Below the pieces are notes generated by a model. The model had not been told where the DNA came from and made no database searches. It worked only from the letters and a program-made list of their open reading frames with translations. A stretch of DNA of 58,364 bases, taken from JBHJGU01 sp050331475. GTDB taxonomy: Bacteria > Pseudomonadota > Alphaproteobacteria > Caulobacterales > Maricaulaceae. Location: positions 1 through 58,364 of the forward strand of contig JBHJGU010000007.1 in NCBI GenBank assembly GCA_050331475.1, in the 5' to 3' direction. Of this stretch, positions 1 through 8,651 are shown one piece after another; position 1 is the first letter of the stretch; each line of letters starts with the position of its first letter. A program made the translations under genes and the position numbers.

Positions 1-572
1 GTGCGGATCGGGGCCGCTATCGGCAGGACGAAGCCCTCACCCGAGCCGCCTTGCGCCAAGGGCGCCCAAAACATCGGCGCGCCAAAAACAGGCGCTTGGG
101 GATCGGATGACCGGTCAAGCGCTCGGCTCAAATCCGCAAACCAACCTTGAGCATCCACCGACCCGGTTAACCGCGTCTGCGCATAGGGCGGCGCTTTGGT
201 CGCGAGCACGCGCCCGTTTGCATCAAGCGCCAACATGGCCGGGTAGCGATCGCCCCCCGCGTCCGCGAGCGCCATGAAGGTTTCTAGGGACGTCGCGTCG
301 ACCCCGGTCCCCGGATCCGTCTGGGCGTCGAGGAGCGCTTGGGCGGCGCCGGCGCGAAGTTGGGTTTCGGCTTCGGCCCGGGCGAGGCGGCGGTCCAACG
401 CATCCCCCAACGCCACCGCAGCCTGAGTTTGTTGGGTCCGGTAGGCCTCTTTGAACGTCGCTTTTGAGTGCTCAAAAACAGCGAACAGGGCGAGCGCGGG
501 CAGCAGGCCGAACCCAACCAGTCATAAAGCGAGCTTGCCCGCGATCGATGTTAAAAATCGTGAAAGCCCCAT
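1..572 (-). pseudogene. Membrane sensor with Cache-like domain, broken by in-frame TGA; runs off the left edge
   Basis: An ATG at 572 has a GGAG ribosome site about 8 bases upstream and opens a frame that stays coding to base 1 except for one TGA at 524-522 (codon 17). The stop lies in a hydrophobic run (about codons 10-33) that looks like an N-terminal membrane anchor. The following ~170 residues resemble an extracytoplasmic Cache-type sensing domain of receptor kinases, chemoreceptors or diguanylate cyclases; the output domain lies outside the window. A single G-to-A change of a Trp codon (TGG) would explain the stop. It could be a recent nonsense mutation, a sequence error or a read-through site. 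No good restart with a ribosome site was seen just downstream. Confidence 0.55.
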
Positions 573-653
573 AACGAATCTCCAGCCAATCTGCCCACCC
601 TGCATCTGATCACCAGGGCGTGTGATGTGCGTGAGACTACCCGCAGGGCAAGG

Positions 654-736
654 TTAATACCTTCCTAAATGCAACCGTGAAGACATTAACAGTTTAAATG
701 ATGAATGCGTTATATAACAATTCGACTGTTAAACAG
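654..736. promoter_or_regulatory. AT-rich intergenic segment with inverted repeats and a CtrA-like half-site pair
   Basis: Between the broken sensor gene and arsC. At 654-668 lies TTAA, seven bases, then CTAA, one mismatch from the alphaproteobacterial CtrA motif TTAA-N7-TTAA. At 726-736 is CTGTTAAACAG, a perfect inverted repeat around one central base; a related TTAACAGTTTAA lies at 686-697. The composition and placement suit a promoter/operator for the leftward sensor gene. No regulator can be assigned. Confidence 0.25.
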
Positions 737-822
737 AATGGACACCAGCAAGACCTGTGGCTCACGAGGCGTGATCCGCTTACACCGGCGTTATACAACG
801 GACAGGGAAATCGTTGGGAGCT

Positions 823-1359
823 TTACGCGGACGCGGTGTCCGCGCCTTCGCCGAGCGCGCCAATGGCGTCTAATTTCTGCTGCAACGCCAAGCGACTGAG
901 CGCGCTCATCGGTAAGTTACAGAAGATCTCGATCCGGCGATAAAGCTGGCGGTAAGCCTCTAAAAACGCCACCCGGCGTTCCGCCTCCGTTCCCTCTGCG
1001 GCGACCGGATCGGCTACGCCCCAATGGGCGTGCATGGGCTTCCCGCGATAGGTGGAACGCGGGCAAGCTGCAGCCCCATCGCAAACGGTGAAGACAAACT
1101 GCAGATTGGGCGCATTGTCCGCAGTGTAGACATCGCAAGATTTCGAGGCGTATGGGTCGGTTTTGAAGCCCTCGGTATGCAAGAGGTCCAGGGTGAAGGG
1201 GTGGATCACGCCCTTGGGCGCGGCCCCGCAGCTAAAGCCGCGAAATTTGCCCGCACCCAGCCGATTAATCACGGCTTCCGCCATAATGCTGCGCGCGGAG
1301 TTTCCGGTGCAGACGAATAAAACATTGATCAGTTCGAGTGACGCGTTTCCTTCATCCAT
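823..1359 (-). CDS. arsC: Arsenate reductase, low-molecular-weight phosphatase type
   Basis: Cytoplasmic reductase of arsenate to arsenite, built on the low-molecular-weight tyrosine phosphatase fold. The signature CTGNSAR gives the CX5R phosphate loop at Cys17-Arg23, and two further cysteines in VCDGAAACP near residue 90 match the redox relay of thioredoxin-coupled ArsC. An ADP near residue 118 supplies the general acid. The ATG at 1359 is chosen because GAGGGG lies five bases upstream; a TTG at 1392 would overlap the stop of the upstream glycosidase-like gene. Length 178 aa is slightly long, with a C-terminal extension rich in Ala and Leu. No arsR or efflux gene is visible nearby, so the substrate is inferred from the family. 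Confidence 0.8.
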   Translation of the reverse strand: MDEGNASLELINVLFVCTGNSARSIMAEAVINRLGAGKFRGFSCGAAPKGVIHPFTLDLLHTEGFKTDPYASKSCDVYTADNAPNLQFVFTVCDGAAACPRSTYRGKPMHAHWGVADPVAAEGTEAERRVAFLEAYRQLYRRIEIFCNLPMSALSRLALQQKLDAIGALGEGADTASA

Positions 1360-1388
1360 GGGCTTCCCCTCGACACCGCTCGTCTTAC

Positions 1389-2741
1389 TCAAGATTTCAC
1401 ACGGCGATCTGCGACGCCGAATTGTTTTTTCGCCGTCTTAGCGACCGCGCCCACAGGCGCGCTTTCCCCGCTCCAATCATGGGTCAAAGGCGGACGCGTG
1501 AGACCATTATCCCGCGCAACGCCCGCGTAGAAAACTGCAGACGGTTTTAATCGTCTAGCCTGCGACGGGCGATCAACGTCTATGAGCCCGCTTCGCGGAC
1601 GAAATCCGCCAAACCAATCGTATTGGTCCAGAAAGGCCCCATAGCAAAAGCCCCGCACCGGCACGCCGTCGTCAATGCTGCGCGCCAAACCGCGAACCGC
1701 CGCGTCCAGATAGAATGATCGACGGCGATCGTTTTCTCCGGCATAGGCTGCGTCCGCCACCCAGATCGGCAATTGGGTTTGGCGATGGGCGTTGCGGACG
1801 ATGCGTTCGAGCGCCTCGGGGCGGTATTCATCCCCCGCCGCGGTCAATGTGGCGCCCGGTTTCACTGCGGTTCGCCCGTCAACGCGGGTCACCCATCGCG
1901 AGCCCGCGTGGATCCCGAGCACGTCATCTCCCTGAGCCATGGCGTAATAGGGGTCATACGCCCAAGCGTAGCGCAACTCCAGCGCCGCCTCCGCGCCGGG
2001 TTCGGCGTCTTCTTCGCAGGCGCTCAAGATAAAGCCCACCGGGGTGTGCGCGGCCGCCGCGCGCACCGCTTGACGGGCGAGATCATGGGCGCGGGCGGCG
2101 GTCGCCGCTAGGGTCTGAGCCGGCGTAAACCAAGCGACGCCGGTTATCGGCGCGCCTAAGGCCCGTTCGGCCGCTTGGCGATGGCGCTCGAACCCCGGAC
2201 CGGACCAAGCCGGCGCGCCGTCCGCGCTGCGCGTTAAGACCGGCGCATTAGGCCCGTACAGGGTGAAAATCACCTCGGCGAGGTCCCCCAGCGCGCCCGC
2301 CGCCGTTTCCGCATAGCGAGCGAACCAGTTCGGCAGCTCTAGGCTTTCCCATCCCCCGCGCGCAACAGCCCAACGCGGGGTCGAGTTATGGTGCAACACC
2401 ACTAAAGGCGTCATGCCGTAACGCCGGCACGCCTCAAGGACCCGGGCGTAGTGATCCAGCGCCGCTTGAGAAAACTTGCCGGGTTCGGGCTCGATCCGCG
2501 ACCATTCCAAAGAAATTCGAAAAGCGTTCAGCCCCAGTGCTTGCGCCAGCGTAAAATCACTTTCATATCTGTGATGGTGATCACACGCGTCTCCGCTTGG
2601 AGCGCTGGGGAATGCTGGCGTGCAATGCTCAAGAACCCACCAATCGCTTGCAACATTTCCTCCCTCGGCGAGATAGCCGCTCAGGCCGGCGCCCCAGGCG
2701 AAACCGTCTGGAAAGGCGGCGGTTCGAATCGAATCAGGCAT
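1389..2741 (-). CDS. Glycoside hydrolase family 1-like protein with substituted catalytic residues
   Basis: A 450-aa protein with the overall pattern of GH1 beta-glucosidases: RISLEWSRIEPEPGKF near 75-90, the LHHNSTPRWAVARGGW segment near 116-131, and the C-terminal DGVPVRGFCYGAFLDQYDW block. The two catalytic glutamates are not in place. The usual T-(F/L)-N-E-P reads TLYGP at 160-164, so the acid/base is Gly163. The usual Y-I-T-E-N-G reads WVADAA at 327-332, so the nucleophile position is Asp330. It is therefore probably not a standard retaining glucosidase; a binding role or altered chemistry is possible. It lies upstream of arsC on the same strand and nearly overlaps it, with no obvious functional link. 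Confidence 0.72.
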   Translation of the reverse strand: MPDSIRTAAFPDGFAWGAGLSGYLAEGGNVASDWWVLEHCTPAFPSAPSGDACDHHHRYESDFTLAQALGLNAFRISLEWSRIEPEPGKFSQAALDHYARVLEACRRYGMTPLVVLHHNSTPRWAVARGGWESLELPNWFARYAETAAGALGDLAEVIFTLYGPNAPVLTRSADGAPAWSGPGFERHRQAAERALGAPITGVAWFTPAQTLAATAARAHDLARQAVRAAAAHTPVGFILSACEEDAEPGAEAALELRYAWAYDPYYAMAQGDDVLGIHAGSRWVTRVDGRTAVKPGATLTAAGDEYRPEALERIVRNAHRQTQLPIWVADAAYAGENDRRRSFYLDAAVRGLARSIDDGVPVRGFCYGAFLDQYDWFGGFRPRSGLIDVDRPSQARRLKPSAVFYAGVARDNGLTRPPLTHDWSGESAPVGAVAKTAKKQFGVADRRVKS

Positions 2742-2815
2742 AAGCTGTTACAACCTTTTATGGACCAAAACGCAGCGCGCGAGCGTTGACGGCAGTTTAG
2801 CGAGAAGGCGTTAAC

Positions 2816-3202
2816 ATGCGTGTGCTTCATATCGACGACGACGACGCCGATTTGTTGCTAACTGCGAAACTCATCGCGGCGGAGGGCGGAGCGGATGTCG
2901 ATGTCGTTCCCGCCTCCGGGTTGGGCGCGGCGCTTGAGCTGCTGGCCGAGCAGCCCATGGACGTCATCCTATTGGATGCAAAACTGCCGGACGCCGCGGG
3001 CCTTGAAGATGCGGTCGCGCGGTTGCGTTTGGCGTGCTCAACCCCGATCGTGGTGTTCACAAGCACGCCGGACGCGGTTCGCGCCTATCATGAGCGTGCG
3101 ATTTGGAAACGGCTTAGCCTGCTCTCTAAAGATCGCTGCCATAACGAGCTCGACGGCGGCGCCGCTTTGCTGGCCGCGTTAATCGAGGCGTGCGAGCGTT
3201 AG
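2816..3202 (+). CDS. Single-domain response regulator (receiver only)
   Basis: A 128-aa CheY-like receiver with no output domain. It shows the acidic pocket DDDD at 7-10, the phospho-acceptor Asp54 in ILLDAKLPD, Thr82 in VFTS and Lys105 in LLSKD. Such proteins pass phosphate to partners or bind targets directly. The ATG is preceded by GAAGG. The gene is divergent from the GH1-like gene and its stop overlaps the end of the convergent methyltransferase gene by four bases. No cognate kinase is adjacent apart from the broken sensor at the left edge, whose output domain is unknown, so the partner cannot be named. Confidence 0.85.
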   Translation: MRVLHIDDDDADLLLTAKLIAAEGGADVDVVPASGLGAALELLAEQPMDVILLDAKLPDAAGLEDAVARLRLACSTPIVVFTSTPDAVRAYHERAIWKRLSLLSKDRCHNELDGGAALLAALIEACER

Positions 3203-3924
3203 AGATCGTGCTTGGCGGCGGCGGCCAGCGCCTGCTCGTTGCGCGCCTTATCAACCAGACCCTTGAAATCGCCGCGCATAGCCAGTCCCAGCGCATTTGT
3301 GGCCTTCCGCCGGAGCTGCGGCCAGAAACTCCTCCGCCGCACATAGGGTTGATTGGTCCACTCGCGCGGGACAAACGGCGCGGTCAGCTCGAACACCGCG
3401 GTGCGCCCGCGCAAGGTGGTTTGGTGGCGCCAGCCCGGCTCCGCCTTGAGCACGTCCACGATCATCGCCCCGGTCCACAAATCCACGTCATCCAGGATCA
3501 AGAGCCCGCCAACTTTGAGATGTGGCGCTAAAAACAGCCAATCCACGGCAGGAATTGGAAACCCATGCCCGCCGTCGACCAAGACCACGTCCAACGGGTC
3601 GAGCGTCAAGTGGGGCAAGACGTCTTGGCTAAAGCCCTCATGGAAGGCGACGGACGCCGCCTCAAGACCCGCGTCGTCCATGGCCGCTCTAACGCGTGCG
3701 ATTTCTTCGCCTGAGGGCGTCACACATTGGTGCCGCGCGCCGGCGCGCGCAAACGCCAGCGTCGATTGACCGGCGCCGGTTTCGAACGTCGCCATGCCGG
3801 GCTGCACAGTCTCGGCGATCAAGGCTAGGGTCGCCGCCTGAGAGTCCCAAGCGGCCGCGCCGCCGGCGTGTAGTTTAGCCTTGTCCAACGGCGCCCCCAA
3901 AACGCCGTTAGACGGCGCGCTCAA
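3199..3924 (-). CDS. Class I SAM-dependent methyltransferase
   Basis: A 241-aa cytoplasmic protein with a Rossmann methyltransferase fold: ATFETGAGQSTL near 45-56 is the glycine-rich SAM loop, DVVLVDGGHGF near 112-122 the post-II acidic strand, and GGLLILDDVD near 139-148 the strand-IV motif. It resembles Methyltransf_24-type enzymes acting on small molecules or glycans; the substrate is unknown. Its start lies inside the end of sdhB (17-base overlap), so it is probably translated from the tail of the sdh transcript. The C-terminal ~70 residues are basic and outside the core fold. Confidence 0.72.
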   Translation of the reverse strand: MSAPSNGVLGAPLDKAKLHAGGAAAWDSQAATLALIAETVQPGMATFETGAGQSTLAFARAGARHQCVTPSGEEIARVRAAMDDAGLEAASVAFHEGFSQDVLPHLTLDPLDVVLVDGGHGFPIPAVDWLFLAPHLKVGGLLILDDVDLWTGAMIVDVLKAEPGWRHQTTLRGRTAVFELTAPFVPREWTNQPYVRRRSFWPQLRRKATNALGLAMRGDFKGLVDKARNEQALAAAAKHDL

Positions 3925-4696
3925 CCATCAATTTCTTGATTTCCGCGATGGCTTTAGCCGGGTTCAGCCCCTTTGGACAGACTTGCGCGCAATTCATAAT
4001 CGTGTGGCAGCGGTAAAGCCGGAACGGATCTTCGAGATTGTCCAACCGCTCGCCCGTCGCCTCATCCCGGCTGTCGATGAGCCAGCGATACGCTTGCAAC
4101 AACACAGCCGGACCTAAATAGCGATCGCCATTCCACCAATAGCTTGGGCAAGAGGTCGAACAACAGGCGCACAAAATACATTCATAAAGCCCATCGAGTT
4201 CAGCCCGGTCCTCTTGGGACTGGCGCCATTCGCCTTGAGGCTGGGGGGTTGTCGTATGAAGATAGGGTTCGATCGACGCGTGTTGGGCGTAAAAATGCGT
4301 CAAATCCGGCACCAGGTCTTTGATCACCGGCATATGCGGCAAAGGCGAAATCGTAATCGCGCCTGATTCGAACTCGTCATGGCCTTTGGTGCAGGCGATG
4401 GTGTTGCGCCCGCCAATATTCATGGCGCACGAGCCGCAAACGCCCTCCCGGCAGGACCGGCGGAAGGTCAATGTGGGATCGATGGCGTTCTTGATGTGAA
4501 TTAGCGCGTCGAGCACCATGGGCCCGCAGTCTTCGGTGTTCACCTCATAGGTGTCCCAACGCGGGTTCTCGCCCGTTTCGGGATCGTAACGGTAGACTTT
4601 AAAAGTGCGAACTTGGCGACGCGGCGTGTCTTTCGCGGCCTTAAACGTCTTACCCGGTCCGACCGTTGAGTTTTTCGGTAAAGTTAACTGCACCAT
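3908..4696 (-). CDS. sdhB: Succinate dehydrogenase iron-sulphur subunit
   Basis: The 262-aa subunit of complex II that carries electrons from FAD to ubiquinone. The [2Fe-2S] cysteines are Cys82, Cys87, Cys90 and Cys102 (SCREGVCGSC). The ferredoxin part follows with CILCACCSTSCP near 180 and CAQVCPKG near 240, binding the [4Fe-4S] and [3Fe-4S] clusters. Length and motif order are normal. It is the last canonical gene of the sdh operon, separated from sdhA by two unrelated genes. The ATG at 4696 lies 30 bases after the stop of the preceding gene, and the next gene overlaps its end. Confidence 0.97.
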   Translation of the reverse strand: MVQLTLPKNSTVGPGKTFKAAKDTPRRQVRTFKVYRYDPETGENPRWDTYEVNTEDCGPMVLDALIHIKNAIDPTLTFRRSCREGVCGSCAMNIGGRNTIACTKGHDEFESGAITISPLPHMPVIKDLVPDLTHFYAQHASIEPYLHTTTPQPQGEWRQSQEDRAELDGLYECILCACCSTSCPSYWWNGDRYLGPAVLLQAYRWLIDSRDEATGERLDNLEDPFRLYRCHTIMNCAQVCPKGLNPAKAIAEIKKLMVERAV

Positions 4697-4726
4697 GAAA
4701 CGAACTCCTTTCGCCCGCTCGCGCCG

Positions 4727-5158
4727 CTAGGACACGTCGCGCGGTTTGCATAGGGTCGACGCCAAGAAATCCCCCAGTGTTCCATAGAAATCGAGCGCGC
4801 CGTTTTTCTCAAGAACAAAAAAGCAAGACGGTCCGCCTCGACCATCTGTATAGAAGTAACAAATGGCGTCCTGATCGATCCACCATACGCCAACTTCCAC
4901 AGGGCTCGGTTGAAACTCGATAAGGGCGCCGTCTTCGCGGGTCAATTCATGCCAAGCGGGTCGGCCGTCAATATAGCACCCTTTCAATTCCCGATCGCGA
5001 AACAACTCAAGCAGCGTCTCCCCATCCAGCCGCTCACCTAAGCGCTCGTCATTGGGATTGAACGGCGCGGGCGCGGCCGGCGGCGGCGTCTGGGCGATCG
5101 CCTGGCCGACGATCCCATAGGAGATCAGCCAAAAAGCTGTTCGGAGTATCCGCCTCAC
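4727..5158 (-). CDS. Predicted exported protein of unknown function in the sdh operon
   Basis: A 143-aa protein with a clear signal peptide: a basic MRRILR, a hydrophobic stretch to about residue 20, and cleavage after AIAQ. The mature part starts with a Pro/Ala linker, then a compact domain with four cysteines (CYI, CYF, CFF, CKP) that could form two disulphides in the periplasm. No family was recognised. Its start overlaps the stop of the upstream gene (ATGA), so the two are translationally coupled and probably act together. The base composition looks lower in GC than that of sdhA and sdhB. It sits between sdhA and sdhB. Confidence 0.7.
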   Translation of the reverse strand: MRRILRTAFWLISYGIVGQAIAQTPPPAAPAPFNPNDERLGERLDGETLLELFRDRELKGCYIDGRPAWHELTREDGALIEFQPSPVEVGVWWIDQDAICYFYTDGRGGPSCFFVLEKNGALDFYGTLGDFLASTLCKPRDVS

Positions 5159-6018
5159 CGGGCCGTCTCTGCCATCTCGTCATAGAGACGGTGTCTGAGC
5201 AATGATAAAGCGCCCCGCACAGCGTCCGTGACATCTCGCGTTCGACTTAGTGCGTCCAATAGCGGTCCATCATATTTCCGCAAGTCATCGAGCCGATGGG
5301 CATACTCGTTGAACACCGCAGTCATGGTTTCGGGCACGTCCAAGTCTTCAAGTTTTTGTAAAAGTCGCGCCGCCCCTTCAACACAATGAGACGCTTCCTG
5401 ATGAGCCGTGTGAGCGACTTTCAAAAACAAATTCATCTCCGCAGGCGAAAACCTCGGACGAAAAGCGCCAAAGCCGAATTTGTAGTTATTGAGGTTAACA
5501 TCGGTGCGTCGCGCGTTTTCCTCCAACAACGCGCGCAGTTCAGATATCCGAGCGCTCAGTCCCGCCACATCCCAAGCAAGCGCGTCAATCAGGTCCAGCG
5601 CCCGCTCGACCTCCGGTCTACGAGCAACCCGCGTTTGCGCGCTTTTCTCATGACGAACATAGCCCGCAATCGAAGCGATCGACCCCAAACCGCCCAAGAC
5701 GGCGAGCAGAATTGAAACGGGATCGGGGTCCGTTCCATGGTCGGTCGCCTCTGTAGCCCCGTTTCTTAAGCCAGGACCGACATGGGCAAGACCTAAGGGC
5801 CGCGCTCGCCTGCGCACCTCAGCGGCGTTTGCTTTGGACTCGGCGACATCCGTCGAAGTGTTCAGCGCAAACGACAACGGCAATGCTGCATTTAAGTTCT
5901 CAGGCGTTACAAGACTGAAATCTCGATCCGCCTGTGTCGGCGCGCGTCCCCTGAGCCGAGCTAGCACAACGCCAAAATCCGTGGGCATGCCCGGAATGCG
6001 AATGCGCTTTTGCTTCAT
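5155..6018 (-). CDS. Unknown protein with one central membrane segment, in the sdh operon
   Basis: A 287-aa protein with no recognised family. The N-terminal ~95 residues look soluble. A hydrophobic stretch (SILLAVLGGLGSIASIAGYV) near 104-122 is a likely membrane segment, followed by a charged mainly helical region with possible coiled coil. The ATG at 6018 is preferred; a TTG at 6075 would add 19 basic residues and overlap the sdhA stop. Its own stop overlaps the start of the 143-aa exported gene (ATGA). Placement in the operon suggests co-expression with complex II, but a direct role is inference. Lower GC suggests later insertion. Confidence 0.65.
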   Translation of the reverse strand: MKQKRIRIPGMPTDFGVVLARLRGRAPTQADRDFSLVTPENLNAALPLSFALNTSTDVAESKANAAEVRRRARPLGLAHVGPGLRNGATEATDHGTDPDPVSILLAVLGGLGSIASIAGYVRHEKSAQTRVARRPEVERALDLIDALAWDVAGLSARISELRALLEENARRTDVNLNNYKFGFGAFRPRFSPAEMNLFLKVAHTAHQEASHCVEGAARLLQKLEDLDVPETMTAVFNEYAHRLDDLRKYDGPLLDALSRTRDVTDAVRGALSLLRHRLYDEMAETAR

Positions 6019-6071
6019 GTCAGGCCCGCCCCCTGCTCGATTATGCCCGATCCGCGCCAGCTTACGCCTCC

Positions 6072-7862
6072 TCAATAAACCCGCGCTTTGGGTTCGATAT
6101 AGGCGATGTCGTTGGACAAGGTGTAATCATGCACGGGCCGGAAATCGATCTTAACGTCGCCTGTGGTTTCGTCATGCCAGGCTAACGTGTGCTTCATCCA
6201 TTCCGCATCATCACGATCGGGGAAGGCTTCACGAGCATGCGCGCCGCGGCTTTCCTGACGATTAGCGGCCGAATACATGGTCACCCGCGCTTGGGCGATC
6301 AAGTTATCGAACTCTAAGGTCTCCATGAGATCGGTGTTCCAAATTAACGACCGATCGGTGACGCGAATATCCGGCGCGCCTTGGAACACATGGTCGATCT
6401 TCTCAACGCCTTCGTCGAGCACCTCACCGGTGCGGAACACCGCGCAATTGTTCTGCATGACCTTTTGCATGTCGAGCCGCAGCATCGCGGTGCCCGTGTC
6501 CCCGCTGGCGTTACGCAGCCGGTCGAGCCGGGCCAGGTGCCCGTCCCCGGCGGTCGCGGTTAATTCCGGCTGGGTCGCCCCAGGCTCCAACACCTCGCCG
6601 CAGCGCAAGCCCGCGGCCCGGCCGAACACCACCAGATCGATGAGCGAGTTCGAGCCTAAACGGTTCGCGCCATGCACGGACACACAGGCCGCCTCGCCCA
6701 CCGCCATCAGGCCCGGAACCACCTGGTTGGGGTCGCCATTGGCTTTGGTCAGCACCTCGCCATGATAATTCGTCGGCACCCCGCCCATATTGTAGTGCAC
6801 GGTCGGCAAGACCGGGATGGGCTGTTTGGTGACGTCGACGCCCGCGAAAACGCGTGCGCTTTCGGAAATGCCTGGCAAACGCTGGGCGAGAATTTTCGGG
6901 TCCAAATGGTCCAGATGAAGGTGGATATGATCTCCGCTCGCGCCGACCCCGCGGCCCTCGCGAATTTCCATGGTCATAGAGCGGGAGACCACATCCCGGC
7001 TGGCGAGGTCTTTGGCCGAGGGCGCGTAGCGCTCCATGAACCGCTCGCCTTCGGAATTGGTAAGGTAACCGCCCTCCCCGCGCGCGCCCTCGGTGATCAG
7101 GCAACCGGCGCCGTAAATGCCCGTGGGGTGGAATTGTACAAATTCCATGTCCTGGAGTGGCAGGCCCGCACGTAGAACCATGGCGTTGCCGTCGCCCGTG
7201 CACGTGTGCGCCGAGGTGCAGGAGAAATACGCCCGGCCATAGCCGCCTGTAGCGAGGATCACCGTCTGCGCCCGGAAGCGATGCAGCGTGCCGTCATCGA
7301 GCTTCCAGGCAGTGACCCCGCGGCAGGCGCCTTCGTCGTCCATGATTAGGTCGAGGGCGAAGTACTCGATGAAAAACTCGGTGTCATATTTCAGGGACTG
7401 GCCGTAAAGCGTGTGCAGTATGGCGTGGCCCGTGCGGTCGGCTGCGGCGCACGTGCGCTGCACCGGACCCTCGCCATAGTTTCGGGTCATGCCGCCAAAG
7501 GCGCGCTGATAGATTTTGCCCTCTTCAGTGCGTGAGAACGGCACGCCCCAATGCTCGAGCTCATAGACCGCGGCGGGCGCGTTCCGGCACAGGTATTCAA
7601 TGGCGTCTTGGTCGCCGAGCCAGTCCGAGCCTTTGACCGTGTAATACATGTGCCAACGCCTATCATCCTCGCACATATTGCCGAGGCTGTCGGAGATGCC
7701 GCCCTGGGCCGCGACCGTGTGTGACCGCGTCGGGAATACCTTGGAGATGCAGGCAGTTTTCAATCCGGCTTGAGCCGCGCCCAGCGCCGCGCGCAAGCCC
7801 GAACCGCCCGCGCCCACCACCACCACGTCAAAGGTGTGGTCCACCCATTCATAGTTCGCCAT
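6072..7862 (-). CDS. sdhA: Succinate dehydrogenase flavoprotein subunit
   Basis: The 596-aa catalytic subunit that oxidises succinate to fumarate. GAGGSG near 17-22 binds the FAD ADP moiety, and the His in RSHTVAAQGG (about residue 48) is the site of covalent FAD attachment. The active-site region is present around LITEGARGEGGYL near 255-267, with substrate-binding HYNMGGVPT near 357-365. The C-terminal DYTLSNDIAYIEPKARVY is typical. It starts three bases after sdhD. Normal length for the family; it is soluble and held to the membrane by SdhC/D through SdhB. Confidence 0.98.
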   Translation of the reverse strand: MANYEWVDHTFDVVVVGAGGSGLRAALGAAQAGLKTACISKVFPTRSHTVAAQGGISDSLGNMCEDDRRWHMYYTVKGSDWLGDQDAIEYLCRNAPAAVYELEHWGVPFSRTEEGKIYQRAFGGMTRNYGEGPVQRTCAAADRTGHAILHTLYGQSLKYDTEFFIEYFALDLIMDDEGACRGVTAWKLDDGTLHRFRAQTVILATGGYGRAYFSCTSAHTCTGDGNAMVLRAGLPLQDMEFVQFHPTGIYGAGCLITEGARGEGGYLTNSEGERFMERYAPSAKDLASRDVVSRSMTMEIREGRGVGASGDHIHLHLDHLDPKILAQRLPGISESARVFAGVDVTKQPIPVLPTVHYNMGGVPTNYHGEVLTKANGDPNQVVPGLMAVGEAACVSVHGANRLGSNSLIDLVVFGRAAGLRCGEVLEPGATQPELTATAGDGHLARLDRLRNASGDTGTAMLRLDMQKVMQNNCAVFRTGEVLDEGVEKIDHVFQGAPDIRVTDRSLIWNTDLMETLEFDNLIAQARVTMYSAANRQESRGAHAREAFPDRDDAEWMKHTLAWHDETTGDVKIDFRPVHDYTLSNDIAYIEPKARVY

Positions 7863-7865
7863 GGC

Positions 7866-8255
7866 TCAGCCTCCGATGCTGATTTTAACGACCGCAAGCA
7901 CGCTTGCGACCCAAAGGGCGGCCGCAAAAAACGTGTTGGCGATCAAAGCGGCCGCTCTGCCCACATGCGACGAGATATAATCCTCAACGACGACCTGAAG
8001 GCCCAACCGCATATGAAAGAAGGCCGCCGTCAGCAAAAGCACCAACAGAACCGCGTTCACCGGCGCGCCGATCCAGGCGATCGCGCCGAGATATCCGCCC
8101 TCCATCGCGCCGATGAGCGAGATCAGAAACCAGGGGACAAGGATCGCCAGAGCGATCGCGGACACCCGTTGTTTGATGAAATGCTCGGTGCCGTGTTTCG
8201 CCGAGCCAAGCCCGCGTGCGCGGCTTAACGGCGTGCGCAAATCCGAAGTCGCCAT
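7866..8255 (-). CDS. sdhD: Succinate dehydrogenase membrane anchor subunit
   Basis: A 129-aa hydrophobic protein with three membrane helices (about 33-52, 61-82, 98-124). The FHMRLGLQVVVEDY segment near 79-92 carries the conserved His for haem b and the residues beside the quinone site. With SdhC it anchors complex II in the inner membrane and forms the ubiquinone pocket. It follows sdhC by nine bases and precedes sdhA by three, as in alphaproteobacterial sdhCDAB operons. Confidence 0.93.
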   Translation of the reverse strand: MATSDLRTPLSRARGLGSAKHGTEHFIKQRVSAIALAILVPWFLISLIGAMEGGYLGAIAWIGAPVNAVLLVLLLTAAFFHMRLGLQVVVEDYISSHVGRAAALIANTFFAAALWVASVLAVVKISIGG

Positions 8256-8264
8256 CCCCGCCTC

Positions 8265-8651
8265 CTATGCGTAGGCCAGAAGCCAGATGACCACCGTCGC
8301 CACGCCGGAAAACCCGAAGACAAACAGCCCCGAGCGGTCTGCGCGCCTCGGTTCGAAGCCATAGCCGAGGTCCCACACTAAATGGCGCAGTCCATTGGCC
8401 AGGTGATACGTCGCCGCCAAGGTGAAGGCGAACAACACCACCCGACCTAATGGCGAAAGCAGCAGAGCCTCGAACCGCTCATAGGGGGTTTGCCCGCGCG
8501 CGGCGGCGAGCAACCAGCCCGCAATAACCAGAGAGCCGACATACATCGCCACGCCGCTGGCGCGGTGGGCGATCGAGGTCGCCATGGTGATATGCCAACG
8601 CCAAACCTGCAGGTGCGGCGACAGCGGTCGAGATGGGGGTGATTGGCCCAA
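8265..8651 (-). CDS. sdhC: Succinate dehydrogenase cytochrome b556 subunit
   Basis: First gene of the sdh operon; three membrane helices and the haem/quinone signature SIAHRASGV plus YHLANGLRHLVWDLGYG. The TTG at 8651 is chosen because GGAGGG lies six bases upstream and the resulting start MGQSPPSRPLSPHLQVW matches the usual SdhC N terminus. Frame continues upstream to an ATG at 8726 and a TTG at 8744, but those would add an atypical basic extension. Length 128 aa fits the family. Confidence 0.93.
   Translation of the reverse strand: MGQSPPSRPLSPHLQVWRWHITMATSIAHRASGVAMYVGSLVIAGWLLAAARGQTPYERFEALLLSPLGRVVLFAFTLAATYHLANGLRHLVWDLGYGFEPRRADRSGLFVFGFSGVATVVIWLLAYA

Noticed and set aside
698..943. 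Rightward open frames of 60-80 codons around 698-943
   Set aside because: They overlap the arsC end in the opposite strand, lack a ribosome site and have no protein-like composition.
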